From Ignavibacteriales bacterium (lineage in GTDB: Bacteria; Bacteroidota; Ignavibacteria; Ignavibacteriales; Melioribacteraceae): DNA of 7,684 bases. A program made the translations under genes and the position numbers. The notes beneath the pieces were generated by a model. It ran no database searches. It was not told where the DNA came from and saw nothing but the letters and a program-made list of their open reading frames with translations. Shown piece by piece: positions 1-7,657 of this stretch. The stretch's first letter is position 1. Each line of letters starts with the position of its first letter. Location of the stretch: positions 1-7,684 of the forward strand of contig QYQI01000088.1 of NCBI GenBank assembly GCA_007280825.1. The letters run 5' to 3'.

Positions 1-1101
1 GAAAGAACCAGAACCGGAATCTTTTATTAAGTACCAATCTTTACCCTCTTTATTTAAATAACCGACCATATGAATTCCGTGGTCATCGCCGGTTGTTCCG
101 TTGCTAAAACGAAATTGCCGTGCGGACTCATCAATATATTCAGAAGGAACATCGAATGAAGGAATCATAGCAACTTTTGCGTGCGATTCGATTCCGGCTT
201 CAGAAACATCTCCGAAAATGGCAAGTGTAAATCCTTTTCTGATTGTATTTTTTATTGTTGACATAAAAACATCAAGAGGAACATTATAGTAATCTTTGTT
301 ATGCCACCAATTATCCGGAACTTCATACTCTGCTTTTTCATAATATGGTTTTTGCATTAAAGACATAACAGCAACGTAATCATCTAAGTTAAGCCCGACT
401 ATTTTAGTTAAATATTCTTTTGGTGTGTATTCTTTTCCATCAACCGTAAATTTGGTTGGCGGTTCGCCCAGATAATGATCTAAAATTGATTTTACAGTAC
501 TAACAACTTCATCTTCGTTCCATGAATTTGAATTCTTAATTCCGATAAGATAATTGTTGATCTCTTGAAACATTTTACTGTGATCGTGATGTTTTTGTCC
601 CGGTAGTTTTCCATCATAAACACTTTCCGGTACGATACCATATTCTTTCCAAATTCTAATAACTGCATTTGCTTGTGATCCTTCCCCGATATTTGAATTT
701 CCTCTTTCTGTAACGAAGCGTCTAACTTTTGCAAGGTATTCCCAATATGCAGTCCAAATCTCTGAGAGTTTAATTTTTTTGTTATGAATTCGATAGACTT
801 CAGATTCCAAGTAAGATGTTGTTGAAAATGACCAGCAGGTTCCCGTGTTACCTTGATTAATCGGATCATTGTGCCAGTAAGATGTGAATTCATTTTTTGA
901 TTTGGGAAGATTCAGTCCGGCATAGTCCATTTTAAATATTTTATTATCGGGCTTTTCTTTTTTGTTGAAATCATTAATCCCTTTTTGGATCTCATCCCAA
1001 AATTCACTTTTCGGTTGAATGAATGTTCCTTTATCATGAACTTGTGCTGTGATTAATCCGCTTAATAAAAAGGTGAACAGAAAGATTTTAAAATTCTTCA
1101 T
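1..1101 (-). CDS. Exported C1-family (bleomycin hydrolase-like) cysteine peptidase, C-terminus cut by window edge
   Basis: Papain-fold peptidase, probably an aminopeptidase acting on peptides outside the cytoplasm. The first 367 codons are open and run off the left edge without a stop. Residues 1-19 form a Sec signal peptide (KNFK, then a hydrophobic core ending in LITA), so cleavage before Q20 is likely. The active-site block INQGNTGTCW gives the oxyanion Gln83 and nucleophile Cys89; DHGIHMVGY aligns with the papain His block, giving His341. The roughly 250-residue Cys-His spacing is much longer than in papain and fits bleomycin hydrolase/PepC. The third position, normally Asn in a K-N-S-W-G context, reads IKDSGSGS, so Asp361 replaces Asn and the following Trp is absent. 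The ATG at 1099-1101 has a GGAG Shine-Dalgarno at 1109-1112, 7 nt away. The family call is firm; exact specificity and whether it is active are open. Confidence 0.88.
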   Translation of the reverse strand, partial: MKNFKIFLFTFLLSGLITAQVHDKGTFIQPKSEFWDEIQKGINDFNKKEKPDNKIFKMDYAGLNLPKSKNEFTSYWHNDPINQGNTGTCWSFSTTSYLESEVYRIHNKKIKLSEIWTAYWEYLAKVRRFVTERGNSNIGEGSQANAVIRIWKEYGIVPESVYDGKLPGQKHHDHSKMFQEINNYLIGIKNSNSWNEDEVVSTVKSILDHYLGEPPTKFTVDGKEYTPKEYLTKIVGLNLDDYVAVMSLMQKPYYEKAEYEVPDNWWHNKDYYNVPLDVFMSTIKNTIRKGFTLAIFGDVSEAGIESHAKVAMIPSFDVPSEYIDESARQFRFSNGTTGDDHGIHMVGYLNKEGKDWYLIKDSGSGSF

Positions 1102-1287
1102 TTTAATTCTCCGGTTATTCTAATAATGGACAAATTTTATACATCAAAATTAATGAAAGAAAGGGAAGATTGTATAGATAAATTTGATAGAAATAAAAGC
1201 GTATCTTTTTATAAATTGAGATTGCTTTTGAAAAGGGAATTGTGAAATTTGTAATTAAATCAATCCAGAAAATCGGGAGAATATCAA
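1102..1287. promoter_or_regulatory. Divergent intergenic region between C1 peptidase and PLP enzyme genes
   Basis: This 186 bp AT-rich gap must hold the promoters of both outward-facing genes. Shine-Dalgarno GGAG sequences sit at its two ends, 1109-1112 on the minus strand and 1276-1279 on the plus strand. A TATAAAAT box reads on the minus strand at 1134-1141, about 33 nt before the peptidase ATG, which is a plausible -10 distance, but no -35 match lies 17 bp upstream. A TAnnTTTG match (Bacteroidetes -7 type) reads on the plus strand at 1179-1186, again without a -33 partner. I see no convincing operator palindrome or small gene here. Confidence 0.4.
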
Positions 1288-2598
1288 ATGTACTCACGTC
1301 GACAATTTTTGAATAGGTTTATGATCTCAACAGGCGGGGCATTTATTGCTTTAAGAACCGATGCTTTTGCACATGCAACAGAAGCATTAAGTAAATTAAA
1401 CCCATCGCTCTCTCCTTTAGAATCAGCAAGTGATGAAGACTTCTGGGGAAGAATTCAATCTGCATTTGATGTTGATCGTTCGCTAATAAATTTAAATAAC
1501 GGAGGCGTTTCACCATCTCCGCGAGTTGTTATAGATGCTTTCAAACGTTATGTAGATTATTGTAACCAAGCACCTTCTTATTATATGTGGCAGCATGTTG
1601 AACCGAAAATAGAAACAGTGCGCGAAAAATTAGCAATCGTATTCGGATGCGATAAAGAGGAAATCGCAATTACTAGAAACGACAGCGAGTCGCTGCAAAC
1701 CATTCAACAGGGAATTGATTTCAAACCCGGAGATGAAATTCTTACAACCACTCAAGACTATCCCCGCATGTTAACAACATTTAATCAGATGGAAAGACGA
1801 ATCGGTATTAAAGTAAACAAGGTTCATTATCCAACCCCTCTTGTAAATAAAAATGATTATGTAGAAGCACTCAAAAACGGAATCACTCCCAAAACAAAAA
1901 TAATTTTAATCAGTCACACTTGTTTTCTAACGGGACAAATTCTTCCTGTACGAGATGTTTGCAGAGCAGCACATGAAAAAGGGATTGAAGTTATTGTTGA
2001 TGGGGCACATTCGTTTAATCATTTTCCTTACACTCTTGCAGATCTTGAATGTGATTATTTTGGTACGTCGCTTCACAAATGGACTTACGCTCCGATCGGT
2101 ACCGGAATGTTGTATGTTAAAAGAAATCTAATTAAAAAAGTATGGCCATTAATGGCGGCATCAAAAGAGATGGAAGACAACATCCGCAAGTTCGAAGAGA
2201 TTGGAACTCATCCGGCCGCGAATCATAATGCAATTGCAGAAGCTCTTGCATTCAATGAAGCAATTGGGATTGACAGAAAAGCTGAAAGATTCCGCTATCT
2301 TCACAAACGGTGGATCAACCGTGTTAAAAAATATGATAACGTTAAATTTTTGATTGATATAGATGATGAATCTAATTGGGCGGGAATAGTGAATTTTAAT
2401 ATTACAGGAGTAAACATCAGTAAACTTGCTGAGTATTTATTCAGTAAGCATAGAATCTTTGTAGTTGTTATTATTTTTGAAGAGTTCAAGGGGTTACGAA
2501 TTACACCAAATGTTTATACAATGCTTTCTGAAATGGATCTTTTCGCAGATGTGATTGAATCTGTAGCACGCGGTGAAGTAAAAGAAGTATTAGAATAG
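1288..2598 (+). CDS. Tat-exported class V aminotransferase-fold PLP enzyme (isopenicillin N epimerase-like)
   Basis: Fold-type I pyridoxal-phosphate enzyme of the class V aminotransferase/cysteine desulfurase superfamily, full length at 436 residues. The N-terminus has a twin-arginine signal: SRRQFL at residues 3-8, a moderately hydrophobic stretch at 11-22 and a likely cleavage site after AFA (26-28), so it is probably folded with cofactor in the cytoplasm and then exported. The PLP-binding features are IVDGAH (Asp238 to the pyridine nitrogen, His241 beside the ring) and SLHKW with Schiff-base Lys264, followed by APIGTGMLYV, a pattern typical of isopenicillin N epimerase-like proteins. Arg404 in GLRITPN is the usual substrate-carboxylate Arg. 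The start at 1288 is supported by GGAG at 1276-1279, 8 nt upstream, and by the Tat motif beginning at residue 3. The gene is divergent from the C1 peptidase and convergent with the serine protease. The reaction (transaminase, lyase or epimerase) cannot be told from sequence alone. Confidence 0.9.
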   Translation: MYSRRQFLNRFMISTGGAFIALRTDAFAHATEALSKLNPSLSPLESASDEDFWGRIQSAFDVDRSLINLNNGGVSPSPRVVIDAFKRYVDYCNQAPSYYMWQHVEPKIETVREKLAIVFGCDKEEIAITRNDSESLQTIQQGIDFKPGDEILTTTQDYPRMLTTFNQMERRIGIKVNKVHYPTPLVNKNDYVEALKNGITPKTKIILISHTCFLTGQILPVRDVCRAAHEKGIEVIVDGAHSFNHFPYTLADLECDYFGTSLHKWTYAPIGTGMLYVKRNLIKKVWPLMAASKEMEDNIRKFEEIGTHPAANHNAIAEALAFNEAIGIDRKAERFRYLHKRWINRVKKYDNVKFLIDIDDESNWAGIVNFNITGVNISKLAEYLFSKHRIFVVVIIFEEFKGLRITPNVYTMLSEMDLFADVIESVARGEVKEVLE

Positions 2599-2612
2599 CT
2601 TTCTGTACTCAA

Positions 2613-2665
2613 CTTTCAGCGATTAATTTTTTTCAAGCTGATTGCCGATGGCTGAACGCTGAAAG
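2613..2665. repeat. GCTGA-rich inverted repeat, possible bidirectional terminator
   Basis: A perfect 9 bp inverted repeat (CTTTCAGCG at 2613-2621, CGCTGAAAG at 2657-2665) fills the gap between two convergent genes. A smaller inner stem, TTCA-A-GC at 2632-2638 against GCTGAA from 2651 to 2656 with one bulged A, can stack beneath it. The pentamer GCTGA occurs three times (2637, 2651, 2658) and once inverted as TCAGC at 2616. It starts 15 bases after the plus-strand stop and ends 4 bases before the minus-strand stop, which suits a shared 3'-end structure. There is no clean T tract directly after either arm, so classical intrinsic termination is uncertain. The modular GCTGA make-up also resembles dispersed intergenic repeats. 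Confidence 0.5.
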
Positions 2666-2669
2666 CTCT

Positions 2670-3752
2670 TCAATGAACTTGTTTTAAGATGGTTTGATTC
2701 GTCGGACCAAAAAGATCCTTAAAATTATATCCCATACTTATTAGATCATTCTTCTTAGAGATTAAAAAATCTTTCACAGTCTCTATGCCGATAACTTTTG
2801 TAATGCCGATACGCAGAACTTGTTCTTTATCAACGTACACATCACCTTTATAAGGAAGCATCGGGTTATATTCTAAATCTCTTTCTTTAATAAGCGGTCG
2901 TAAAGTATTTTCAAATTCAGCCGGAACAGATTTTACAATTCCCACCAATTCAAAATTAGGAACACCATCACGTATGGCAAGAACAATTCCTCCGCTGCAT
3001 CCTTTATTGAATACTGCATCAATTAAAAAAATATGTTTTTCTTTTCCCGGACTACTAACAATTCCTTTTGAGATCATTTTATAATTCATCGGAAATCCAA
3101 ATACGTAAATAAAACTGCCCCATTCAAGTTCTGTTGAATTACCCCAAGGATAATTAAAAGTTGTCATCCTCAAAGTTTCATTTGAAGAATATCTTCTTCC
3201 GAGTAATGCGATGTCCATATTTTTATCTTTAAGAATTACATCAAGTTCTCCGCTCTCGGGGAAATCGGAAACATAATTTGTCTGTTTCGATTTGATCGAA
3301 ATACTCTCTATAAATTGAGATGAAGTTCCATCCGGGTTTACAAAATATGAAACAACTGTATCTGGGAAAGAAACAATATGAGCAACAGTTAACAGCGCAA
3401 CTAATCCTTGGTTGGCAAAGATTATTGTTCCGGTTCCGGATGCTGTACGATTGAAATAAACTTTCTCAATTGCATTCTTCTCAAAATCCGTTTGATGCAG
3501 TTGTAGTAAAGTTAAATTTTTATTTCGCTCAAACACATAGCTTTCATAAAATGCGATACTGTTTATTAAGCGGATAGTATTACTAACCTCTTCAAGCTGC
3601 TGAGATGAATTTTGATACGGGAACTCACTATCATATTTGCCGTCATTTAAGGTAGGGTAAACTTTTTCAAAAACGGATGATGAAGTACATGAGAGAATTG
3701 AAAATAAAAACGGCACTGCAAGTAATGTTCTAATTTGAAATTTTCGAATCAT
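2670..3752 (-). CDS. Lipoprotein trypsin-like serine protease
   Basis: Probable membrane-anchored S1 (chymotrypsin/HtrA-fold) serine endopeptidase of 360 residues. The N-terminus is a lipoprotein signal: MIRK, a hydrophobic stretch, then the lipobox ILSC with lipidated Cys22, followed by a Ser-rich linker. The protease domain spans about residues 95-280. Its triad is visible in order: His125 in LTVAHIV, Asp180 in NMDIALLG, and Ser253 in NKGCSGG. The Ser block is GCSGG where GDSGG or GNSGG is usual. GFPMNYKMISKGIVS (219-233) matches the strand before the Ser loop in HtrA-like proteases. I see no PDZ domain; the last 80 residues are unassigned. The ATG at 3750-3752 has a modest AGG at 3760-3762, 7 nt upstream. 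The M61 gene's terminator lies upstream, so this gene probably has its own promoter in 3753-3818, though I could not pick one. Substrate and role are unknown. Confidence 0.85.
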   Translation of the reverse strand: MIRKFQIRTLLAVPFLFSILSCTSSSVFEKVYPTLNDGKYDSEFPYQNSSQQLEEVSNTIRLINSIAFYESYVFERNKNLTLLQLHQTDFEKNAIEKVYFNRTASGTGTIIFANQGLVALLTVAHIVSFPDTVVSYFVNPDGTSSQFIESISIKSKQTNYVSDFPESGELDVILKDKNMDIALLGRRYSSNETLRMTTFNYPWGNSTELEWGSFIYVFGFPMNYKMISKGIVSSPGKEKHIFLIDAVFNKGCSGGIVLAIRDGVPNFELVGIVKSVPAEFENTLRPLIKERDLEYNPMLPYKGDVYVDKEQVLRIGITKVIGIETVKDFLISKKNDLISMGYNFKDLFGPTNQTILKQVH

Positions 3753-3818
3753 TGTTTTACCTGAGTGGCTGCTTATCTGAAGTAAATCTAATAGAAAAAA
3801 GTATGTTAATAAAGGGGG

Positions 3819-3857
3819 AAAACTAAAACCCTGGCGGTGAATAATAAAGCCAGGGTT
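3819..3857 (-). terminator. Rho-independent terminator of the M61 peptidase gene
   Basis: Read on the minus strand, a perfect 9 bp stem AACCCTGGC / GCCAGGGTT (arms at 3849-3857 and 3827-3835) with a 13 nt loop runs into TTTTAGTTTT (3819-3828). It begins 8 nt after the TAA stop of the M61 gene. It should insulate the downstream serine protease gene, or at least reduce read-through into it. Confidence 0.88.
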
Positions 3858-3865
3858 AAAACTTT

Positions 3866-5644
3866 TTATAAATTTTTCATCCAGGCACTTCGCAATTCAA
3901 GCTGCTGATCGGAAGCATCATCGAGAACCTTAAATTGATGTTTGATCGCTCTGGGCTGCATAGAACATGTTACTTCTTTTTCTTGACCGTTTCGTTCTGT
4001 TGTAAGAACAAATGTGCCGCCTACTTTTATATCTCTCATAAAGCCGAATTTGCTTTGTGCATTTTGTAAGGTGACTTCTTCACCATTTACTTTAATAATA
4101 AAATCTAGCGTTCTTAAACCGTCGGGCGTCGGATTTTCAACGTGTGTAACAATAAATTTATTATCCTTCATACCGATTCCGAATCCCAGAGAAATTTTTG
4201 AACTATCCAACCCAACAATTTCTTTATAATCAATTCCAAGTTTTCCAAAATATTCTGCTACAGGAAGTTTATCTGTTCCTTTAATATATCTGTTGATAAA
4301 ATCTGCGATCTCTGGATAAGTACGATTTACAAATTCATCAAAGAAATCTTTTTCACTGAATGCTTTGTTAACGCCATAATCTTTATAAAGTTGATTTAGT
4401 ACTTCCCGCAATCCCTTTTTCCCTTTGGAAAGTTCGAGCAGACGGATATCAAGCAGACAACCGACAACAGCACCTTTTTGATAGATGTTCGGATATTGAT
4501 CTTCCCTTTCTGTTGAATGAAGAGAAAGATCTACAAGAGAAATTGTTGGATCATAATTATCGTTGTAAAAAAGTTTAGATTTCATATCAGCAAGATAATC
4601 GTCAAGAGAAATAAGATAATCCCGTAATTGGAGAATATCGGAAGCCCATTCGGTTACACCTTCATAAAGCCAGATGTGTTGAGACATAGTCGGTTTTTCA
4701 AAATTGAAATTACCAACTAATTCACTATGAATATTTAACGGAGTGACAACATGATAAAATTCGTGAGCAGCCATTGACTTAATTTCTTTGGCTACATTTT
4801 CTTCAAGAGGACTTTCATTGAGAATATATTCAGAACTGAAATTATGTTCCCACGCACCAGCAGAAAAATTTTCAAAATGGAAAAGAAAAGTATAGTGATC
4901 CACAGGAAGCCCTTGTGTGAATTGACTTGTTGCAGTCAGCATATCTTCAAGTAAAATTAATATTTGATCTGAAGAAACTTTGCCGGTCTTGGAATAAGTA
5001 TAAACATCAATCGAAGTGTTTTCAATTTTGGTTGTTGCTTTTGTAAGATTACCAAGAAGGATGGGAGAATCAACAACATAATCATAATCGGGCGCGTCAT
5101 AAAAACCATCTTTGTCAAGATGTAATGCAGTTCCGGCAAGCCATTCTTTAGGATAGTCTAATTTAATTTTGATGGGCGTTTTCTGCATCCCATGAAAATA
5201 TCCGAAAACACATTGACCGTTTATCAATACATTGTCTTTTTCTAAAGATGTTCCGCTCATTGCATAAACGGGATTTTCTTTAACAGGTATATCCCATGTT
5301 TCGGCTATAGTATAAACTATTTTTTTTGTCTTTACCGGTTCTTCAAGCTCCCATTGATTGGTCGAGATCTGCTTCGATTCAAGTTCGGTTCCTGTTTCAT
5401 CGTATGCTTTGAATGAACGGACAAATCTGCCTATATCCATTGTCTGATATGTTCCCGGAGCTGTAGATGCAAACTGATAAATTTTATTTTGCTCAGTAAG
5501 TTTTTCAGGTACTAAAGTTACTTTGAAAAGATCATCTGCACGGTCATTCAAGTTTACGTAAAATTTTTGCTGAGCAGATATTGCTGCTAACGAGGCAAGA
5601 AGAAATAAAACTGTTAGAAATAAAAATCTAATTTGATTTTTCAT
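3866..5644 (-). CDS. Exported M61-family metallopeptidase with PDZ domain (glycyl aminopeptidase type)
   Basis: Zinc gluzincin of the M61 family, which removes N-terminal residues (classically Gly or Ala) from peptides; 592 residues is a normal length. Residues 1-24 are a Sec signal peptide ending AISA, with the mature protein starting near QQKFYVN. The N-terminal beta domain spans about 27-210. The catalytic domain carries GAWEH (263-267), the gluzincin strand motif beside the active site, then HEFYH with zinc ligands His294 and His298 and catalytic Glu295, and the third ligand Glu328 in LYEGVTEW. YQKGAVVGCLLD (388-399) is the conserved helix that follows. A PDZ domain spans about 480-562, with the NPTPDGL...VNGEEV core at 504-524. 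The C-terminal LRSAWMKN tail is characteristic. The ATG at 5642-5644 has an AAGGAAG Shine-Dalgarno at 5653-5659. The preceding 112 bp below the amidase terminator should contain its promoter. Confidence 0.94.
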   Translation of the reverse strand: MKNQIRFLFLTVLFLLASLAAISAQQKFYVNLNDRADDLFKVTLVPEKLTEQNKIYQFASTAPGTYQTMDIGRFVRSFKAYDETGTELESKQISTNQWELEEPVKTKKIVYTIAETWDIPVKENPVYAMSGTSLEKDNVLINGQCVFGYFHGMQKTPIKIKLDYPKEWLAGTALHLDKDGFYDAPDYDYVVDSPILLGNLTKATTKIENTSIDVYTYSKTGKVSSDQILILLEDMLTATSQFTQGLPVDHYTFLFHFENFSAGAWEHNFSSEYILNESPLEENVAKEIKSMAAHEFYHVVTPLNIHSELVGNFNFEKPTMSQHIWLYEGVTEWASDILQLRDYLISLDDYLADMKSKLFYNDNYDPTISLVDLSLHSTEREDQYPNIYQKGAVVGCLLDIRLLELSKGKKGLREVLNQLYKDYGVNKAFSEKDFFDEFVNRTYPEIADFINRYIKGTDKLPVAEYFGKLGIDYKEIVGLDSSKISLGFGIGMKDNKFIVTHVENPTPDGLRTLDFIIKVNGEEVTLQNAQSKFGFMRDIKVGGTFVLTTERNGQEKEVTCSMQPRAIKHQFKVLDDASDQQLELRSAWMKNL

Positions 5645-5756
5645 TTATCAGACTTCCTTAATTTTTATTTGAGTGTATATTAAGACGATTTGTAAATGAT
5701 TAAGTTTTAACTATTACCTAAGCAACTTATAAATTGATTCGCGTTACTATTAATTG

Positions 5757-5805
5757 AAAAAATGCAAGCACTAAAATAATCCTTCATAGATATTCAGGTG
5801 CTCGC
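5757..5805 (-). terminator. Rho-independent terminator of the amidase gene
   Basis: On the minus strand, GCGAGCAC (5798-5805) pairs with GTGCTTGC (5764-5771) over 8 bp, including one G-U pair, around a 26 nt loop. One base later comes a run of six T (5757-5762). The G-U pair becomes an A-C mismatch on the plus strand, so the structure works only for minus-strand RNA, which points to the amidase. It starts 25 bases after the amidase stop. The loop is longer than typical, which lowers confidence. Confidence 0.7.
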
Positions 5806-5830
5806 TATAATATTATTTATTCAAAAAATT

Positions 5831-7495
5831 CTAATCTAACTTCGGATGTTTCTTATGATAATCAGTTGCATACTGAAAAACTTTAGCAACAGCGATTATT
5901 TTTCCTTCATCGAACAATTTTCCTATGAATGTAATACTTGTTAGTGCCCCTTTTTTTGTAAATCCTGTTGGCACCACAACAGAAGGATGTCCGGTTAAAT
6001 TTGTTAGAAGTAAATTATTTCCTTCCCAAGATGGGGCAATGTAGACATCAATTTTTTCCATCAGCTTTTGCATTTCTTGAATCAGCAAATAGCGTATTCT
6101 GTTTGCGTTAATATATTCTACAGCGGGAATAAATCTGGATGCACGGAAAATATTAGGCCATGCGCCTTTAAATTGACGGGCGAGCAGATCATCTTTATTA
6201 GATCGTGTTAGTTCATCAAAAGCGGCACCCGCTTCTGCTGTTAAAATAATTTGAATATCATTTACAGCAACGTTCGGCAATTCTATCGGGATCAGCTGAG
6301 CGCCGAGCTCTTCTAATTTTTTTAATGCTAAAGAATCATTTTGATGGAAAGAATATTTCTTCGCGAAATCATTTTTCAAATAACCGATCTTTAATTTTTT
6401 AAAATCTATTTTGGAATTATAATTAAACGGTACATCATAAAGAGTTTGATCTTTTCCATCTGTTCCGCGGATAGAATTAAAAACAATTGCGAGGTCTTCG
6501 GCATTTCTACAAAGTAAACCAATTTTATCCATAGACCAGCTTAATGCCATTGCGCCGGCGCGACTTACGCGTCCGTAACTTGGGCGCAATCCCGTTACAC
6601 CGCACACAGTGGAAGGAGAGACAATTGATCCCCAAGTTTCTGTTCCGATAGCAAACGGAAGAAGTCCGGCAGAAACAGATGAAGCAGAGCCTGCCGATGA
6701 ACCGCTCGATCCTTTTGTTGTATCCCACGGGTTGCGAGTCATTCCGCCGAACCAAACATCATCCATTGCAAGCTCACCCATTGAAAGTTTTGCACACAAT
6801 ACAGCGCCGGCATCCTCCAATTTTTTTATTACTGTTGCGTCTTCGTCTATCATTTGTTCTTTGAATGGTGCCGCGCCCCATGTAGTTCTGTAATCTTTTG
6901 TTGTAAGCAGATCTTTTATTCCAAACGGAATACCATGAAGCATTCCGCGGTATTTTTCTTTTGAAATTTCTTCATCGGCTTTTTTTGCCTGTTTAAGTGC
7001 AAACTCTTCGGTAAGCGTTATTACAGAGTGAAGTTTTGGCCCGTATTTTTTTAGTCTACCAAGAAACATTTTAGTTAATTCAGTTGAACTCACTTTTTTT
7101 GTCTTGATCAAATATGATAATTCACCGACGGAGTAATATGCAAGATCTTCAATTTTAACTGGCATCTTTGTGTTTGAGTAGCTGCTAAATTTTAATGAGT
7201 ATTGTTTTCGTTCGAACTTAAAGCCGGCAGGAATCGGATTAAAAAGAATTGCTGGTGGAATGCTGTTATCCAAATGAATCTTGTGGATATTCGTATAATA
7301 ACCGAGTTGTTCGTTCAATGCGTCCTGCATTGAATCACGTTCGATATTTGTAAATTCAAATCCGAATATTTTTTCTGCATTTGGAATATCTTCTTTCTTG
7401 ATTTTCTTTTCTGTTTGCTGAGAAAAAGAGATTTGTGAACTTAGAAGAAGTATAACGATCAATTTTATGGACGAAATATTTTTCAATGGTTTCAT
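5831..7495 (-). CDS. Exported amidase-signature family hydrolase
   Basis: Amide hydrolase of the amidase signature (AS) family, 554 residues. Residues 1-25 are a Sec signal peptide ending QISFS before QQ. Residues about 26-115 are an N-terminal extension not found in GatA-type enzymes; the AS core follows from about 117. The Ser-cisSer-Lys triad is visible: Lys194 in GIPFGIKDLL, cis-Ser266 in GSSGSSAGSAS, and nucleophile Ser290 in TETWGSI, exactly 24 residues after the cis-Ser as in FAAH. GLRPSYGRVSRAGAM (302-316) is a strong family signature. The usual GGS before the nucleophile reads WGS, a variant seen in this exported subgroup. It is not expected to be the tRNA amidotransferase subunit because it is exported and no gatB/gatC lies nearby. 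The ATG at 7493-7495 has only a weak GGA at 7504-7506; the signal peptide supports this start. The natural substrate is unknown. Confidence 0.93.
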   Translation of the reverse strand: MKPLKNISSIKLIVILLLSSQISFSQQTEKKIKKEDIPNAEKIFGFEFTNIERDSMQDALNEQLGYYTNIHKIHLDNSIPPAILFNPIPAGFKFERKQYSLKFSSYSNTKMPVKIEDLAYYSVGELSYLIKTKKVSSTELTKMFLGRLKKYGPKLHSVITLTEEFALKQAKKADEEISKEKYRGMLHGIPFGIKDLLTTKDYRTTWGAAPFKEQMIDEDATVIKKLEDAGAVLCAKLSMGELAMDDVWFGGMTRNPWDTTKGSSGSSAGSASSVSAGLLPFAIGTETWGSIVSPSTVCGVTGLRPSYGRVSRAGAMALSWSMDKIGLLCRNAEDLAIVFNSIRGTDGKDQTLYDVPFNYNSKIDFKKLKIGYLKNDFAKKYSFHQNDSLALKKLEELGAQLIPIELPNVAVNDIQIILTAEAGAAFDELTRSNKDDLLARQFKGAWPNIFRASRFIPAVEYINANRIRYLLIQEMQKLMEKIDVYIAPSWEGNNLLLTNLTGHPSVVVPTGFTKKGALTSITFIGKLFDEGKIIAVAKVFQYATDYHKKHPKLD

Positions 7496-7627
7496 AAGTG
7501 GTATCCATTTAAGATGTTATTTAATTTTTGATTTACAATATATGAAGCGTACACAATCAATGATCTATTGTGAAAATTATGGATTGACGGAAAGGGAAGC
7601 AATGTTTATTTAATGATAAGTAAAAAT

Positions 7628-7657
7628 TCTGAGTTAAAAATATTTTTATTAACTTTG
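7628..7657 (+). promoter_or_regulatory. Possible Bacteroidetes-type promoter for a plus-strand gene starting near 7665
   Basis: TAACTTTG at 7650-7657 is an exact match to the TAnnTTTG -7 element known from Bacteroidetes, with an imperfect -33 candidate TCTG at 7628-7631, 18 nt upstream. An ATG at 7665-7667 opens MIEKYK to the window edge. If both are real, the transcript would be leaderless or nearly so, since no Shine-Dalgarno lies between them. One such match by chance in the AT-rich intergenic DNA here is quite likely, and only 20 bases of the putative gene are visible. Confidence 0.25.

Noticed and set aside
492..893. 133-codon open frame on the minus strand
   Set aside because: It overlaps the C1 peptidase in another frame; only the peptidase frame shows a signal peptide, catalytic motifs and a ribosome binding site.
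1179..1186. TAAATTTG, an exact Bacteroidetes -7 match upstream of the PLP enzyme gene
   Set aside because: No TTG-type -33 element lies 17-23 nt upstream, and about one such match is expected by chance in AT-rich intergenic DNA of this amount.
6525..6893. Several open frames on both strands inside the amidase gene
   Set aside because: They are shadows of the amidase-signature block, the most GC-rich and conserved part of that gene, and their translations match no recognisable protein family.
3866..7495. M61 peptidase and amidase genes as a single operon
   Set aside because: They share a strand, but the 186 bp gap holds a minus-strand hairpin followed by six T, which suggests separate transcription.
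5831..7495. Assignment of the amidase as GatA of the tRNA amidotransferase
   Set aside because: The protein has a Sec signal peptide and an N-terminal extension, and no gatB or gatC is nearby.
7496..7560. TTGATT followed by TATATT or TGTAAA as a promoter of the amidase on the minus strand
   Set aside because: At 17 bp spacing the -10 is a poor match, and the better TATATT is only 12 bp from the -35 candidate.
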